NCBI GenBank assembly: GCA_007120165.1
Contig: SKOH01000021.1
Location: forward strand, 16,892 to 80,891
Source of the DNA: Clostridiales bacterium
GTDB taxonomy: Bacteria > Bacillota > Clostridia > Peptostreptococcales > T1SED10-28
Length of the DNA: 64,000 nucleotides
Reading direction: 5' to 3'
Shown: positions 43,142-51,477 of the stretch, piece by piece
Position numbering within the stretch: the first letter of the stretch is position 1
How the letters are laid out: the number at the start of each line of letters is the position of its first letter
Notes under the pieces: model-generated
The model's input: only the letters and a program-made list of their open reading frames with translations
The model's database searches: none
What the model was told of the DNA's origin: nothing
Made by a program: the position numbers and the translations under genes

Positions 43142-43633
43142 ATGAAAAATCAATTTAAAACCTATAGCTATTATTTTATTCTTCTTTTTTTATTCTGGAT
43201 TATTTTATCCCAGCGCTTCACCTTGGAAATTGCACTGATCGGTGCAGGCGCCGTGGGTCTGATTATGCTGTATTCGAAGAAATTATTATTCACTCCCGAG
43301 GAAACCACTCTTTATAATCCCGGAAAAATCCTGATTTTTGTAAAGTTCATTTTTATTATGCTGATTGAAATTTTAAAATCCAACTGGCAGGTGGCAAAAA
43401 TCGTTCTTTCTCCTTCTTTGCCGATTTCTCCTACCTTTGTAAAAATCCACAAAACCTTTGAAAAGGATTTTGACAAAGTGATCTTTGGGAATTCCGTAAC
43501 CTTAACCCCGGGAACCCTGACGGTAGATATCGACGAGGAAGGTTTTCTTGTGCATGCCCTAACCACGGAAGCGGCAGAAGGACTGGAAGACAGTATTATT
43601 GAAGAATTTGTTAGAAAACTGGAGGCGGAGTAA
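43142..43633 (+). CDS. mrpE: Na+/H+ antiporter subunit MrpE
   Basis: The 163-residue protein is the MrpE/MnhE subunit: two N-terminal helices, then ILIFVKFIFIMLIEILKSNWQVAKIVL, the soluble alpha/beta domain with GNSVTLTPGTLTVDID and the closing acidic helix. MrpE is needed for assembly of the multi-subunit Na+(Li+)/H+ antiporter. The family is shared with MbhA of energy-converting hydrogenases. It begins an operon of ten genes that ends near 51 kb. GGTGGC before the ATG is a weak ribosome site. Confidence 0.93.
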   Translation: MKNQFKTYSYYFILLFLFWIILSQRFTLEIALIGAGAVGLIMLYSKKLLFTPEETTLYNPGKILIFVKFIFIMLIEILKSNWQVAKIVLSPSLPISPTFVKIHKTFEKDFDKVIFGNSVTLTPGTLTVDIDEEGFLVHALTTEAAEGLEDSIIEEFVRKLEAE

Positions 43634-43634
43634 A

Positions 43635-43901
43635 ATGATGGAGATGGTATTTTTAAGCTTTATTATTTTCCTGGGCGTCACGATGTTTGTCTGTCTGTAT
43701 CGTGCCTATGCAGGCCCCACGGCGGCGGATCGGGTGGTGGCCATTGATGTGATTTCCACCAAAATCGCAGTACTGATTGCTTTCTTAGCCATACAAACCG
43801 GTCAGGAAAGCTTCATTGATGTGGCGCTGGTTTATGCCATGATGGGTTTTATCGCAACCATTGCCGTATACAAATACTTAGAAAAAGGAAAGCTTTATTA
43901 A
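43635..43901 (+). CDS. mrpF: Na+/H+ antiporter subunit MrpF
   Basis: The protein has 88 residues and three helices, with the signature YRAYAGPTAADRVVAIDVI after the first helix and ESFIDVALVYAMMGFIATIAVYKYL at the end. The track starts 12 codons earlier, inside mrpE. The ATG at 43635, one base after the mrpE stop, has GGAGGCGGAG before it and fits the family length. MrpF is thought to belong to the Na+ path of the complex. Confidence 0.93.
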   Translation: MMEMVFLSFIIFLGVTMFVCLYRAYAGPTAADRVVAIDVISTKIAVLIAFLAIQTGQESFIDVALVYAMMGFIATIAVYKYLEKGKLY

Positions 43902-43913
43902 GGAGAGGAAATC

Positions 43914-44213
43914 ATGATTGTAAACGCTATTATACTCATATTACTATTAAGCAGTGCTTTCTTTTTTGCCGTAGGAACCTTAGGGCTGCTTCGAATGCCT
44001 GATACCTATACCAGAATGCATGCCAGTACCAAATGTGATACCTTAGGCGCAGGACTTGCCCTGCTGGCGATTGCTGTGTACAGCGGTTTCAGTGTGATCA
44101 GTATTAAAAGCATTATTGTCATTGCCTTTATCTGGATCACCAACCCTACCGCAGCCCATATTATTGCAAAGGCTAAATACCACAGTGAAAAAAAAGAGGA
44201 AGCCCGGCAGTAA
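43914..44213 (+). CDS. mrpG: Na+/H+ antiporter subunit MrpG
   Basis: The 99-residue protein has three helices and the MnhG pattern: FFFAVGTLGLLRMPDTYTRMHASTKCDTLGAG in the first half and FIWITNPTAAHIIAKAKYH near the end. It follows mrpF with a 12-base gap and its own AAGGAGAGG. In Mrp complexes E, F and G form the part next to the A and D antiporter subunits. The order E-F-G at the operon head is the same as in membrane-bound hydrogenase (mbhA-C) clusters. Confidence 0.93.
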   Translation: MIVNAIILILLLSSAFFFAVGTLGLLRMPDTYTRMHASTKCDTLGAGLALLAIAVYSGFSVISIKSIIVIAFIWITNPTAAHIIAKAKYHSEKKEEARQ

Positions 44214-44260
44214 CTCCCCGTAATAAGAGATGTCGGAAAGGATCATAAGGAGAGGATCAT

Positions 44261-44500
44261 ATGGAAATTCTAAATATTATTTTAATACTGTTCCTGATCG
44301 TTTGCGCCCTGGCCGTTGAGCGAACCAAGGACTTACTTAGTGCCATTATCATTTTTGCCTCATACAGCTTGGTAATGGCTATTTTATGGCTTGTGCTGAT
44401 GGCCCCGGATATCGCTCTGACGGAAGCCGCCATTGGGGCCGGGGTAACAACTATTTTACTGATTGCAACGGTTTCAAGGATAAGGAGGGTGGAAAAATGA
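44261..44500 (+). CDS. MbhD-like subunit (separate piece of MrpA C terminus)
   Basis: The 79-residue, three-helix protein contains VERTKDLLSAIIIFASYSLVMAILWLVLMAPDIALTEAAIGAGVTT, the DUF4040/MbhD segment. In Bacillus-type Mrp this sequence is the end of the large MrpA protein; here it is a separate gene, as in Mbh/Mbs complexes of archaea. It ends in ATGA, overlapping the start of the next gene. AAGGAGAGG lies before its ATG. Confidence 0.88.
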   Translation: MEILNIILILFLIVCALAVERTKDLLSAIIIFASYSLVMAILWLVLMAPDIALTEAAIGAGVTTILLIATVSRIRRVEK

Positions 44501-44793
44501 GAAAGTTTTTTATCCCGTTAATGTTTGTAGGCCTGTTGGCAATTATGTTTGTCAGTGTACTGGAACTTCCAGCCATTGGTGATCCGAATAATCCCAGTCA
44601 AAATGAAGTGGGAGAGTACTATATTGAAAATGCCATTGATGATACGAAAACCCCGAATACGGTAACCGCTGTGTTAAAATATTATCGAGGGATTGATACC
44701 CTGTTGGAAGCCGGCGTACTGTTTACCTCCATTGTTGCGGTAATATCGGTACTGAGGGGAAATGAAATCAAAAAAAGTATTAAAGAAGAGTAA
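44497..44793 (+). CDS. MbhE-like subunit (second separate piece of MrpA C terminus)
   Basis: The 98-residue protein has an N-terminal helix, a polar loop with LPAIGDPNNPSQ and YYIENAIDDTKTPNTVTAVLKYYRGIDTLLEAGVLFTSIVAVISVL, which is the MbhE/MrpA-tail signature. The track shows a longer frame from 44386, but those first 37 codons are out of character. The ATG at 44497 overlaps the previous stop and has AAGGAGG upstream. It bridges to mrpB as in membrane-bound hydrogenases. Confidence 0.88.
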   Translation: MRKFFIPLMFVGLLAIMFVSVLELPAIGDPNNPSQNEVGEYYIENAIDDTKTPNTVTAVLKYYRGIDTLLEAGVLFTSIVAVISVLRGNEIKKSIKEE

Positions 44794-44808
44794 AAGGAGC
44801 ACGCTGAC

Positions 44809-45231
44809 ATGGATGATCTAATAGTAAAAACCATTATACGCATTGTTACCCCGTTTATTTATTTGTACGGCATGTATATTATTTTAAACGCCAGCGCCTC
44901 CCCGGGCGGCAGTTTTGCCGGAGGTGCCATAATGGGTTCTGCAATTGTTTTGTATACCATTGTATTCGGTCTCGCCAAAGCGGAGAAAAAAGTCCCCAAC
45001 CGTATTGGGAAATTAAAGCGGGAGGTTCTGCTTTGTTTTGTGTTAATGGCCTTTGTGGTTGTTTTCATGGGCTATGATGTATTACAGCTCAGAGAACCCG
45101 GAGCCTATCAAATCCCATATGGTGCGGAGGTACAGGTGGAAATGCTCTCTCTGGTAAACATGGGGATTGCTTTTAAAGTAGCCGTAACCCTGATCAGTCT
45201 TTTTCATGTGTTTATTAAGGAGGATCATTAA
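44809..45231 (+). CDS. mrpB: Na+/H+ antiporter subunit MrpB
   Basis: The 140-residue MnhB-type protein has four helices with YGMYIILNASASPGGSFAGGAIMGSAIV in the first half, the family's best-known stretch, and a lysine-rich loop before helix three. The gene lies 15 bases after the MbhE-like gene and one base before mrpC, all in one transcript. AAAGGAG sits upstream of the ATG. Confidence 0.92.
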   Translation: MDDLIVKTIIRIVTPFIYLYGMYIILNASASPGGSFAGGAIMGSAIVLYTIVFGLAKAEKKVPNRIGKLKREVLLCFVLMAFVVVFMGYDVLQLREPGAYQIPYGAEVQVEMLSLVNMGIAFKVAVTLISLFHVFIKEDH

Positions 45232-45232
45232 T

Positions 45233-45607
45233 ATGGAGTTTTTAGAAATCATTATGGATCGAATCAATTATTTTGGAGCCGCCACTTTATTTGTGATCGG
45301 CCTTTATACTGTTTTAACCCATCCGAATTTACTAAAAAAAGTAATCGGTCTTAATATCATGGAGACCGCCGTTTTTTTGTTTATGGTTTCCATAGGGTAC
45401 GTCTCCGGAGGAAACGCTCCGATTCTAAGCTCGGTAAAAGAACCCATTACCGAAGCCTATGTAAATCCTCTGCCCACCGCAATGATTCTTACAGGGATTG
45501 TGGTTGCCGTCAGCATCACAGCCTATGCCCTTAGTTTGATCATTAAAATTTATGAGGTGTACGGCACCGTAGAGCTTGATGAAATCTTAGAAATGAGGGG
45601 GGACTAG
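45233..45607 (+). CDS. mrpC: Na+/H+ antiporter subunit MrpC (NuoK-like)
   Basis: The 124-residue, three-helix protein is homologous to NuoK of complex I: LFVIGLYTVLTHPNLLKKVIGLNIMETAVFLFMVSIGY carries the conserved glutamate in the second helix, and NPLPTAMILTGIVVAVSITAYAL makes the third. The track begins nine codons earlier; the ATG at 45233 follows AAGGAGG and the mrpB stop directly. It sits between the MrpB side and the antiporter-like MrpD. Confidence 0.93.
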   Translation: MEFLEIIMDRINYFGAATLFVIGLYTVLTHPNLLKKVIGLNIMETAVFLFMVSIGYVSGGNAPILSSVKEPITEAYVNPLPTAMILTGIVVAVSITAYALSLIIKIYEVYGTVELDEILEMRGD

Positions 45608-45610
45608 AAA

Positions 45611-47098
45611 ATGGACTACATGCAGTTTCCGTTAATCATATTGTTTGTACTCCTGTTAGGAGCGGTTCTGACCCCTTTGTTAATGAAAAGGTTTAACCAA
45701 AGAGGCACAAATTTTATCCTTGGGGTTCTGATTGTCAGTCTATCCATCAGCGGATATCTGCTTTTTCAGGTAATGACCCAAGGTTCTTATATGTATAATG
45801 TGGGAAACTGGAGCCCTACCATAGGCATACAGTTCAGTATCGATGCTTTTTCCACGATGATGGTATTTTTTATTCTATTAATGTCCACCCTGGTGGTAGT
45901 TTACTCCCTTCGGGACATTGAACACGAAATACTGCCAAAACAAATACCGGTATATTACAGCTTAATATTTCTTCTTTTGGTGGGAATGGTGGGGATCACC
46001 TTTACAAATGACCTGTTTAATACATATGTATTTATGGAGATCCTGGCCATGACTTCCTGTGCCATTATTTCCATCAAACGGAAAAAGGAAAATTTTATGG
46101 CAGCCTTTAAGTATTTGATGCTTAATACCCTTGCCTCCATTTCCTTTTTATTCGGGGTAGCCCTTTTATATATGGGCACCGGTTATTTAAATATTACCGA
46201 AATGGCCAATCAGATACCGGTAGCCTGGGAACTCTATCCCACCAATATTTTACTGGCCCTGGGCTTTATGGCTGCCGGTCTGGGAATCAAAGCAGCGGTG
46301 TTTCCGATGCATACCTGGCTTCCCGATGCCCATTCCAGTGCACCGACACCTTCCAGCGCCCTGCTTTCCGGTCTGGTGGTAAAGGTTTATATTTTTGTGA
46401 CAATGAAAATACTTTTTCGATTAATCGGTACAGAAATTATCATCGTAAATTTGGGGCTTCACAATTATATTGCTTATTTTGCAGCGGTGGGTATGGTGAT
46501 GGGTTCCATATTTGCCATTGGACAAAAAGATATTAAACGGATGCTTGCTTACTCCAGTGTGGCACAGCTCGGTTATATTTTCCTCGGAATCGGTTTGGCA
46601 ACCTCCGCAGGTATTGGGGTTTCCCTGTTTCATGTGGTCTCCCACGGATTGATGAAATCTGCACTGTTTCTTAGTGCAGGAGCGGTTATTTATAAAACTG
46701 ACAAACGAAAAATCAGTGATCTGTCGGGGATAGGTTATGAAATGCCGATAACGATGGTCGTCTTCAGCATCGCCGCCCTGGGGATGATCGGCATTCCCGG
46801 GATGAGCGGTTTTATGAGCAAGTGGTATTTAGCGCTGGCAGTCCTGGAAGCGAATCAGCCCTTTTATCTCGTGGTAATACTTTTGAGCAGCTTTTTAAAT
46901 GCAGTTTACTATCTTCCCATCATTGTTTCGGCCTTTTTAAAGCCTAGAGAAGACGGTAGCGAAGAAATGACCCGGGATGGGATACCAAGAACCATGACCA
47001 TGCCGATGATCATCATCGCAGGTTTTATTATTTTAGTCGGGATATTCCCTCAAATTCTTATGAATATTATTGAGCGGGCCGTTCCCACGTTCTTGTAA
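45611..47098 (+). CDS. mrpD: Na+/H+ antiporter subunit MrpD (NuoN/L-like)
   Basis: The 495-residue protein has about 14 helices in the complex I antiporter-like fold. The key residues are in place: glutamate in YVFMEILAMTSCAI, lysine in GIKAAVFPMHTWLPDAHSSAPTPSSALLSG with its histidine, and the lysine in QKDIKRMLAYSSVAQLGYI. It should move protons or Na+ through the membrane. The ATG is three bases after mrpC. Two more antiporter-like genes follow, giving three in the operon. Confidence 0.93.
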   Translation: MDYMQFPLIILFVLLLGAVLTPLLMKRFNQRGTNFILGVLIVSLSISGYLLFQVMTQGSYMYNVGNWSPTIGIQFSIDAFSTMMVFFILLMSTLVVVYSLRDIEHEILPKQIPVYYSLIFLLLVGMVGITFTNDLFNTYVFMEILAMTSCAIISIKRKKENFMAAFKYLMLNTLASISFLFGVALLYMGTGYLNITEMANQIPVAWELYPTNILLALGFMAAGLGIKAAVFPMHTWLPDAHSSAPTPSSALLSGLVVKVYIFVTMKILFRLIGTEIIIVNLGLHNYIAYFAAVGMVMGSIFAIGQKDIKRMLAYSSVAQLGYIFLGIGLATSAGIGVSLFHVVSHGLMKSALFLSAGAVIYKTDKRKISDLSGIGYEMPITMVVFSIAALGMIGIPGMSGFMSKWYLALAVLEANQPFYLVVILLSSFLNAVYYLPIIVSAFLKPREDGSEEMTRDGIPRTMTMPMIIIAGFIILVGIFPQILMNIIERAVPTFL

Positions 47099-47116
47099 TT
47101 TAGAGGAGGAGAAACA

Positions 47117-49168
47117 TTGAAAGACTTGGATGGAAAGAAAAAAGAGGGTTTTTTCCAAAGAATCATCGGGAGCCTGGATTCTTTTTGTGTGAATTGTATA
47201 CTGGTATTTATTCTGACCGTTTTTTTGGTCGGACTGTTTATATTTATGACCATGGAGACGGGAACCGGGGTAGAGGGAAGCGGGTTTTTCGCACCGAAAT
47301 TTACCATCGCCGAGGGCTTTGTCAACGTCATTAATAATCTGCCCTACCTGCCCTTTATTGCTATACTGATTCCGTTGCTGGGAGGGCCCATTGAGGCTTA
47401 CATCGGCAAAAGATCAGAGGTTCTTCGGGACTCCACCGTGGTAAATTCCACATTTGTGACGTTTTTAATCATTTTGGCCATGTATCCCCAGGTAGCCGAA
47501 GGGAGTATTAATTACTATATTCCCGGTGTTTTCGGCGTGGGCCTGCATTTTACCGTGGATATGCTCGGGTTTATAATGGCCATGACCGCTGGCGTTCTTT
47601 GGCTGATGGTTACCATTTACACCCGGGATTATATGAAAATCGAGCGGCACCGGAACCGTTTTTCCCTGTGGATGGCGGTGACCTTTGGGGGTATACTTGG
47701 AACCATTTTTGCCGGGGATATTTTAACCATGTTTCTATTCTTTGAGATGATGACCCTGACCTCCTATATGCTGGTGGCTCACAACCAGTCGAAGGAATCC
47801 ATGCTTGCGGGAAACAACTACATTTACATGGGGGTTGCCGGGGGTCTGAGTATTCTATTAGGAATTGTTCTTTTGTATGTTTATACCGGAACCTTGGAAT
47901 TTGTACCCTTAGCTTCGGAACTTAACGAACTCGGCTGGATGAAGTACCTGATCACGATGTTTTTTGTGCTGGGATTCGGGGTGAAGGCGGGCATGCTCCC
48001 GCTTCACATCTGGTTGCCAAAGGCCCATCCCGTAGCCCCCACTCCGGCAAGTGCCCTTCTTTCCGGAATTCTTATTAAAGTTGGGGCCTTCGGACTGCTT
48101 CGAATTATTACCAGTTTCTTTATTCCCGATCTTACGGTATTAACGGAACTGGACCCGACCCTGTGGCAGGTTTCGGAAAATCTGGGGGCAGTGATTATCT
48201 GGGTAGGCATTGCTACGATGACCGTTGGGGTGTTCATGGCCCTTCAGCAATCCCATATGAAAAAAATGCTCGCCTATCATTCGATCTCTCAGATGGGATA
48301 CATTGTTATGGGAATCGGGGTGGCAGCGTATCTTGGGGATTACGGAGCCATGGGCTTTACCGGAGCCGTTTTCCATATTGTAAACCACGCTCTTTTTAAA
48401 GGACTGCTGTTTATGGTGGCGGGCCTCGTTTATCTTAGAACAAAGGAACAGGATATGTATAAGCTTGGGGGGCTTTGGCGGAAAATGCCCTTTACCGCCC
48501 TGGTATGCCTTATTGCGGCCCTGGGAATTACCGGTATGCCGGGTTTTAACGGCTTTGCCAGCAAATCCATGCTGCACCATGCGATTATCGAAGCCTTTGA
48601 GTACGGTCACTACTCCTTTCGCTATGCAGAAGTGATGTTTACCATCGTCAGTGCCGGTACGGTTTGTTCGTTTATTAAGCTTTTCGGCTACGTATTTTTA
48701 GGGGAAACCCCGGAAAAGTATAAAAATATTGAAGGGGACAACGGAATGATGGATATGGCCATGGCGGGACTTGCGATTTTAATTGTGGCCATCGGACAGG
48801 CACCGAATTATTTCTTAAACACCTTTTTAATCCCCGCAGCGGAGCAGTTTGTTTACGACCCTTATTTTATCAACAACTACCTGGTGGATATGAACTACTT
48901 TAACTACGGCGACATCTCGATTATGTTTTGGATCTATCTGTTCGGCATTGGAATATTCCTGATCGGAAGCCGCTTTCATTTATTCCATTTAAGCATGCCC
49001 AGCTGGATGGACGTCGAGGCTACGTTGTACCGTCCGATTTATAATCTCGTTTACAAAAACGCGATCAAAATCACTGACCGCTATGAAATGACAATCATTA
49101 AGGAAGATGTTATAATATATACCATAATTTTAACCGTCGCACTGATTATACTGACCCGAATCATATAA
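47117..49168 (+). CDS. First long NuoL/MrpA-type antiporter subunit
   Basis: The 683-residue protein resembles the N-terminal, NuoL-like part of MrpA without the MbhD and MbhE ends, which are separate genes here. It has an extra N-terminal helix, then glutamate in FLFFEMMTLTSYML, lysine in GVKAGMLPLHIWLPKAHPVAPTPASALLSG, and SHMKKMLAYHSISQMGYIVMG. All ion-path residues seem present. It starts at TTG with GAGGAGG upstream. A terminator-like hairpin follows the stop, then a diverged copy of the gene. It is likely to form the large antiporter subunit of the Mrp complex. Confidence 0.88.
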   Translation: MKDLDGKKKEGFFQRIIGSLDSFCVNCILVFILTVFLVGLFIFMTMETGTGVEGSGFFAPKFTIAEGFVNVINNLPYLPFIAILIPLLGGPIEAYIGKRSEVLRDSTVVNSTFVTFLIILAMYPQVAEGSINYYIPGVFGVGLHFTVDMLGFIMAMTAGVLWLMVTIYTRDYMKIERHRNRFSLWMAVTFGGILGTIFAGDILTMFLFFEMMTLTSYMLVAHNQSKESMLAGNNYIYMGVAGGLSILLGIVLLYVYTGTLEFVPLASELNELGWMKYLITMFFVLGFGVKAGMLPLHIWLPKAHPVAPTPASALLSGILIKVGAFGLLRIITSFFIPDLTVLTELDPTLWQVSENLGAVIIWVGIATMTVGVFMALQQSHMKKMLAYHSISQMGYIVMGIGVAAYLGDYGAMGFTGAVFHIVNHALFKGLLFMVAGLVYLRTKEQDMYKLGGLWRKMPFTALVCLIAALGITGMPGFNGFASKSMLHHAIIEAFEYGHYSFRYAEVMFTIVSAGTVCSFIKLFGYVFLGETPEKYKNIEGDNGMMDMAMAGLAILIVAIGQAPNYFLNTFLIPAAEQFVYDPYFINNYLVDMNYFNYGDISIMFWIYLFGIGIFLIGSRFHLFHLSMPSWMDVEATLYRPIYNLVYKNAIKITDRYEMTIIKEDVIIYTIILTVALIILTRII

Positions 49169-49174
49169 TCTGAG

Positions 49175-49215
49175 AGCTCTTGCTGATCCTTCTGGTAAGG
49201 GAGCGGGAGCTTTTT
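49175..49215 (+). terminator. Terminator-like hairpin inside the Mrp operon
   Basis: AGCTCTTGCT pairs with AGCGGGAGCT (ten pairs, two G-T) with an inner CCTT/AAGG, followed by five T. It lies between the two long NuoL-type genes and may reduce transcription of the second. Confidence 0.7.
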
Positions 49216-49236
49216 CATAAGAGAGGATGAGAAATA

Positions 49237-51069
49237 TTGGATATTTCTAGAGGAATCATTCAAATATGGATGCCTGCGTCAGTGATCCTTTTTATTATTC
49301 TGGAATTACTGGTAATTCCATCAATCGGCGATAAAGACCGTAGAGTCCGTCGAAATGTGGTAAAGGGCTTTGTATTCTTAACCACGGTATTTATGATTTT
49401 GATTTTTGACGAAGTCCAGCGGGCTCCGGTGGTCTACGAAATCGGCAACATCTTCGGCATGGGGGCAATCCTTCGTATTGATATGCTCAACTATGCCTTT
49501 ATCATCTTAACGGGAATTATCTGGTTAGCTCTTGGAATCTACAGTTTAGAGGACATTAACTACGTTTTCTATACCCTGACGTACTTTGCCATAGTGGGTA
49601 CCCTTTTGGCCGGGGATCTGCTGAGCTTCTTCCTGTTTTTTGAGGCCATGACCTTTATCTCCTACGCCTTAATGGTGTATCACCGGGGAGATGACCAGCT
49701 GGAAGCGGGAAAGGTTTATATTTATATGGGAATCATCGGAGGACTTTCAATCCTCAGTGGGATATTAATGCTCTCGGCCTATACCGGAACCTTTGAGTGG
49801 AGCGCCATGGCCGTACAATTCAGTGAAATGGGATCAGTGAAATACATTATTGCCGCCTTCCTGATCGGAGGATTCGGTATCAAAGCCGGAATGGTTCCCT
49901 TTCATTTCTGGATGCCGAAGGTTTATGCAGGGGGGCCGATCTCGGTGGTTGCCCTTTCTTCAGGAATTCTGATCAAAATCGGAGCCTACGGAATTATTCG
50001 TGTGGTCTCGGTGGTATTTTCGGTAACCGACAGCTCCCGGCTCAGTGCGGTGGATCTGCTTTGGCAGGTATCCCGAAATATCGGTGCCGTTGTGATTTGG
50101 CTCGGAATTATCACCATGGTGGTGGGGGTGTTTATGGCGCTGCAGCAGGGCAATATGAAGCGGATGCTGGCCTACCACAGTGTAAGTCAGATGGGTTATA
50201 TGATCATGGGAATCGGCGTGGCGGGATATTTGGGTTTTGACGGGGCCATGGGCTTTACCGGAGCCATCTTTCATATGATCAATCATGCCTTTTTTAAGGT
50301 CATTCTATTTATGGTGGCCGGTCTTGTGTATATGCGTACAAAGGAATGGGATATGTACAAGTTGGGGGGGCTTTGGAAAAAGATGCCCCTGACTGCGATT
50401 CTTTGTTTGATTGCGGTGTTCGGTATTACCGGAATGCCCGGTTTTAACGGCTTTATCAGCAAGTCGGTACTTCACCATGCCATTGACGAGGCCTATTATT
50501 ACGGACATGATGCTTATCGCTACGCGGAGCTGCTGTTCGTGATGGTCAGTGCCGGTACCGTTTGTTCCTTTTTGAAGTTTTTCGGCTATATTTTCCTCGG
50601 AGATCTTTCGCCGAAATATGAGAAAATCGAGGGAGACCATTATCGTATGAATGCGGCCATGGGTATTCTCGCGGTGTTTGTGGTGGGCATTGGCCTCAAT
50701 CCCTCCTGGTTTTTTGAAGGGTACCTGATTCCTGCGGCCCGCAGTTTTACCTTCAGTCCCGAATTTATTCAAAACTATCTGGTGGGACTCCGGTTTTTTG
50801 GAGCCGATGAAATCGTTGATTTTCTTGGCGTCTACATTCTCGGTTTTGGACTATTTGTGGCCGGTGTGAAATTTCACTTGTTCAGTCTGCCCCTGCCGAA
50901 ATGGGTTAATGCAGAACGATTTATTTATAAACCCGTTACCACGGTTTGCGAAAAGTTTCCCGACTTTTGTGTGCAGCACTATGAGAAGCGGATTATTTTC
51001 GGCGACGTGGTCATTTATGCAGTCTTATTAACGGCGATCCTGGGAATGCTGGTGGTATTCGGGATTTAA
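49237..51069 (+). CDS. Second long NuoL/MrpA-type antiporter subunit, diverged motif
   Basis: The 610-residue product is a clear paralogue of the previous one, with shared blocks such as HSVSQMGYMIMGIGVAGYLG and ITGMPGFNGFISKS. The glutamate region (FFLFFEAMTFISYAL) and lysine (GIKAGMVPFHFWMP) remain, but the next segment reads KVYAGGPISVVALSSG where the first copy has KAHPVAPTPASALLSG. The histidine and both prolines are lost. The start is TTG after GAGAGGATGAG. It may be a modified ion-path subunit or a structural one. acpS follows after 18 bases. Confidence 0.85.
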   Translation: MDISRGIIQIWMPASVILFIILELLVIPSIGDKDRRVRRNVVKGFVFLTTVFMILIFDEVQRAPVVYEIGNIFGMGAILRIDMLNYAFIILTGIIWLALGIYSLEDINYVFYTLTYFAIVGTLLAGDLLSFFLFFEAMTFISYALMVYHRGDDQLEAGKVYIYMGIIGGLSILSGILMLSAYTGTFEWSAMAVQFSEMGSVKYIIAAFLIGGFGIKAGMVPFHFWMPKVYAGGPISVVALSSGILIKIGAYGIIRVVSVVFSVTDSSRLSAVDLLWQVSRNIGAVVIWLGIITMVVGVFMALQQGNMKRMLAYHSVSQMGYMIMGIGVAGYLGFDGAMGFTGAIFHMINHAFFKVILFMVAGLVYMRTKEWDMYKLGGLWKKMPLTAILCLIAVFGITGMPGFNGFISKSVLHHAIDEAYYYGHDAYRYAELLFVMVSAGTVCSFLKFFGYIFLGDLSPKYEKIEGDHYRMNAAMGILAVFVVGIGLNPSWFFEGYLIPAARSFTFSPEFIQNYLVGLRFFGADEIVDFLGVYILGFGLFVAGVKFHLFSLPLPKWVNAERFIYKPVTTVCEKFPDFCVQHYEKRIIFGDVVIYAVLLTAILGMLVVFGI

Positions 51070-51087
51070 TCGGAAAGGAGCCGGAGG

Positions 51088-51477
51088 ATGATAAAAGGAG
51101 TCGGTATTGATATTATTGAAATTGATCGGATTGAACAGGCCCTGAAGAAAAATCCGAGGTTTATCGACCGGATTTTTACCGAAGAAGAAATTTCGTTTCT
51201 GAAAGGGAATCGTAAGCCGATGGCCTCCTATGCCGGTTACTTTGCGGCAAAGGAAGCGGTAAGTAAAGCCTTGGGGACGGGTTTTAGGGGCTTTTCCTGG
51301 CGGGACATTGAAATTCAAAAGGACGATTTGAATCGACCCTTTGTAAGTCTTCATAATAAAGCCAAGGAACAACTGGGAATTATCGGAGGCACCGAGGTGT
51401 GGATCAGTATTTCCCATAGTAAAAAGGACGCCGTAGCCCAGGCCGTAATCAGTAAAGGAGGATCCTATGATGAATAA
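51088..51477 (+). CDS. acpS: Holo-[acyl-carrier-protein] synthase
   Basis: The 129-residue AcpS-type phosphopantetheinyl transferase moves 4'-phosphopantetheine from CoA to acyl carrier protein. It has GVGIDIIEIDRIEQAL with the Mg-binding aspartate and YFAAKEAVSKALGTGF with the glutamate and lysine, and VWISISHSKKDAVAQAV. It is normal in length. It overlaps alr by 11 bases, a pairing common in Firmicutes. AAGGAGCCGGAGG lies before the ATG. Confidence 0.95.
   Translation: MIKGVGIDIIEIDRIEQALKKNPRFIDRIFTEEEISFLKGNRKPMASYAGYFAAKEAVSKALGTGFRGFSWRDIEIQKDDLNRPFVSLHNKAKEQLGIIGGTEVWISISHSKKDAVAQAVISKGGSYDE

Noticed and set aside
44386-44496. 37-codon N-terminal extension of the MbhE-like subunit
   Set aside because: It is out-of-frame reading of the MbhD-like gene; the ATGA overlap at 44497 with AAGGAGG upstream is the proper start.
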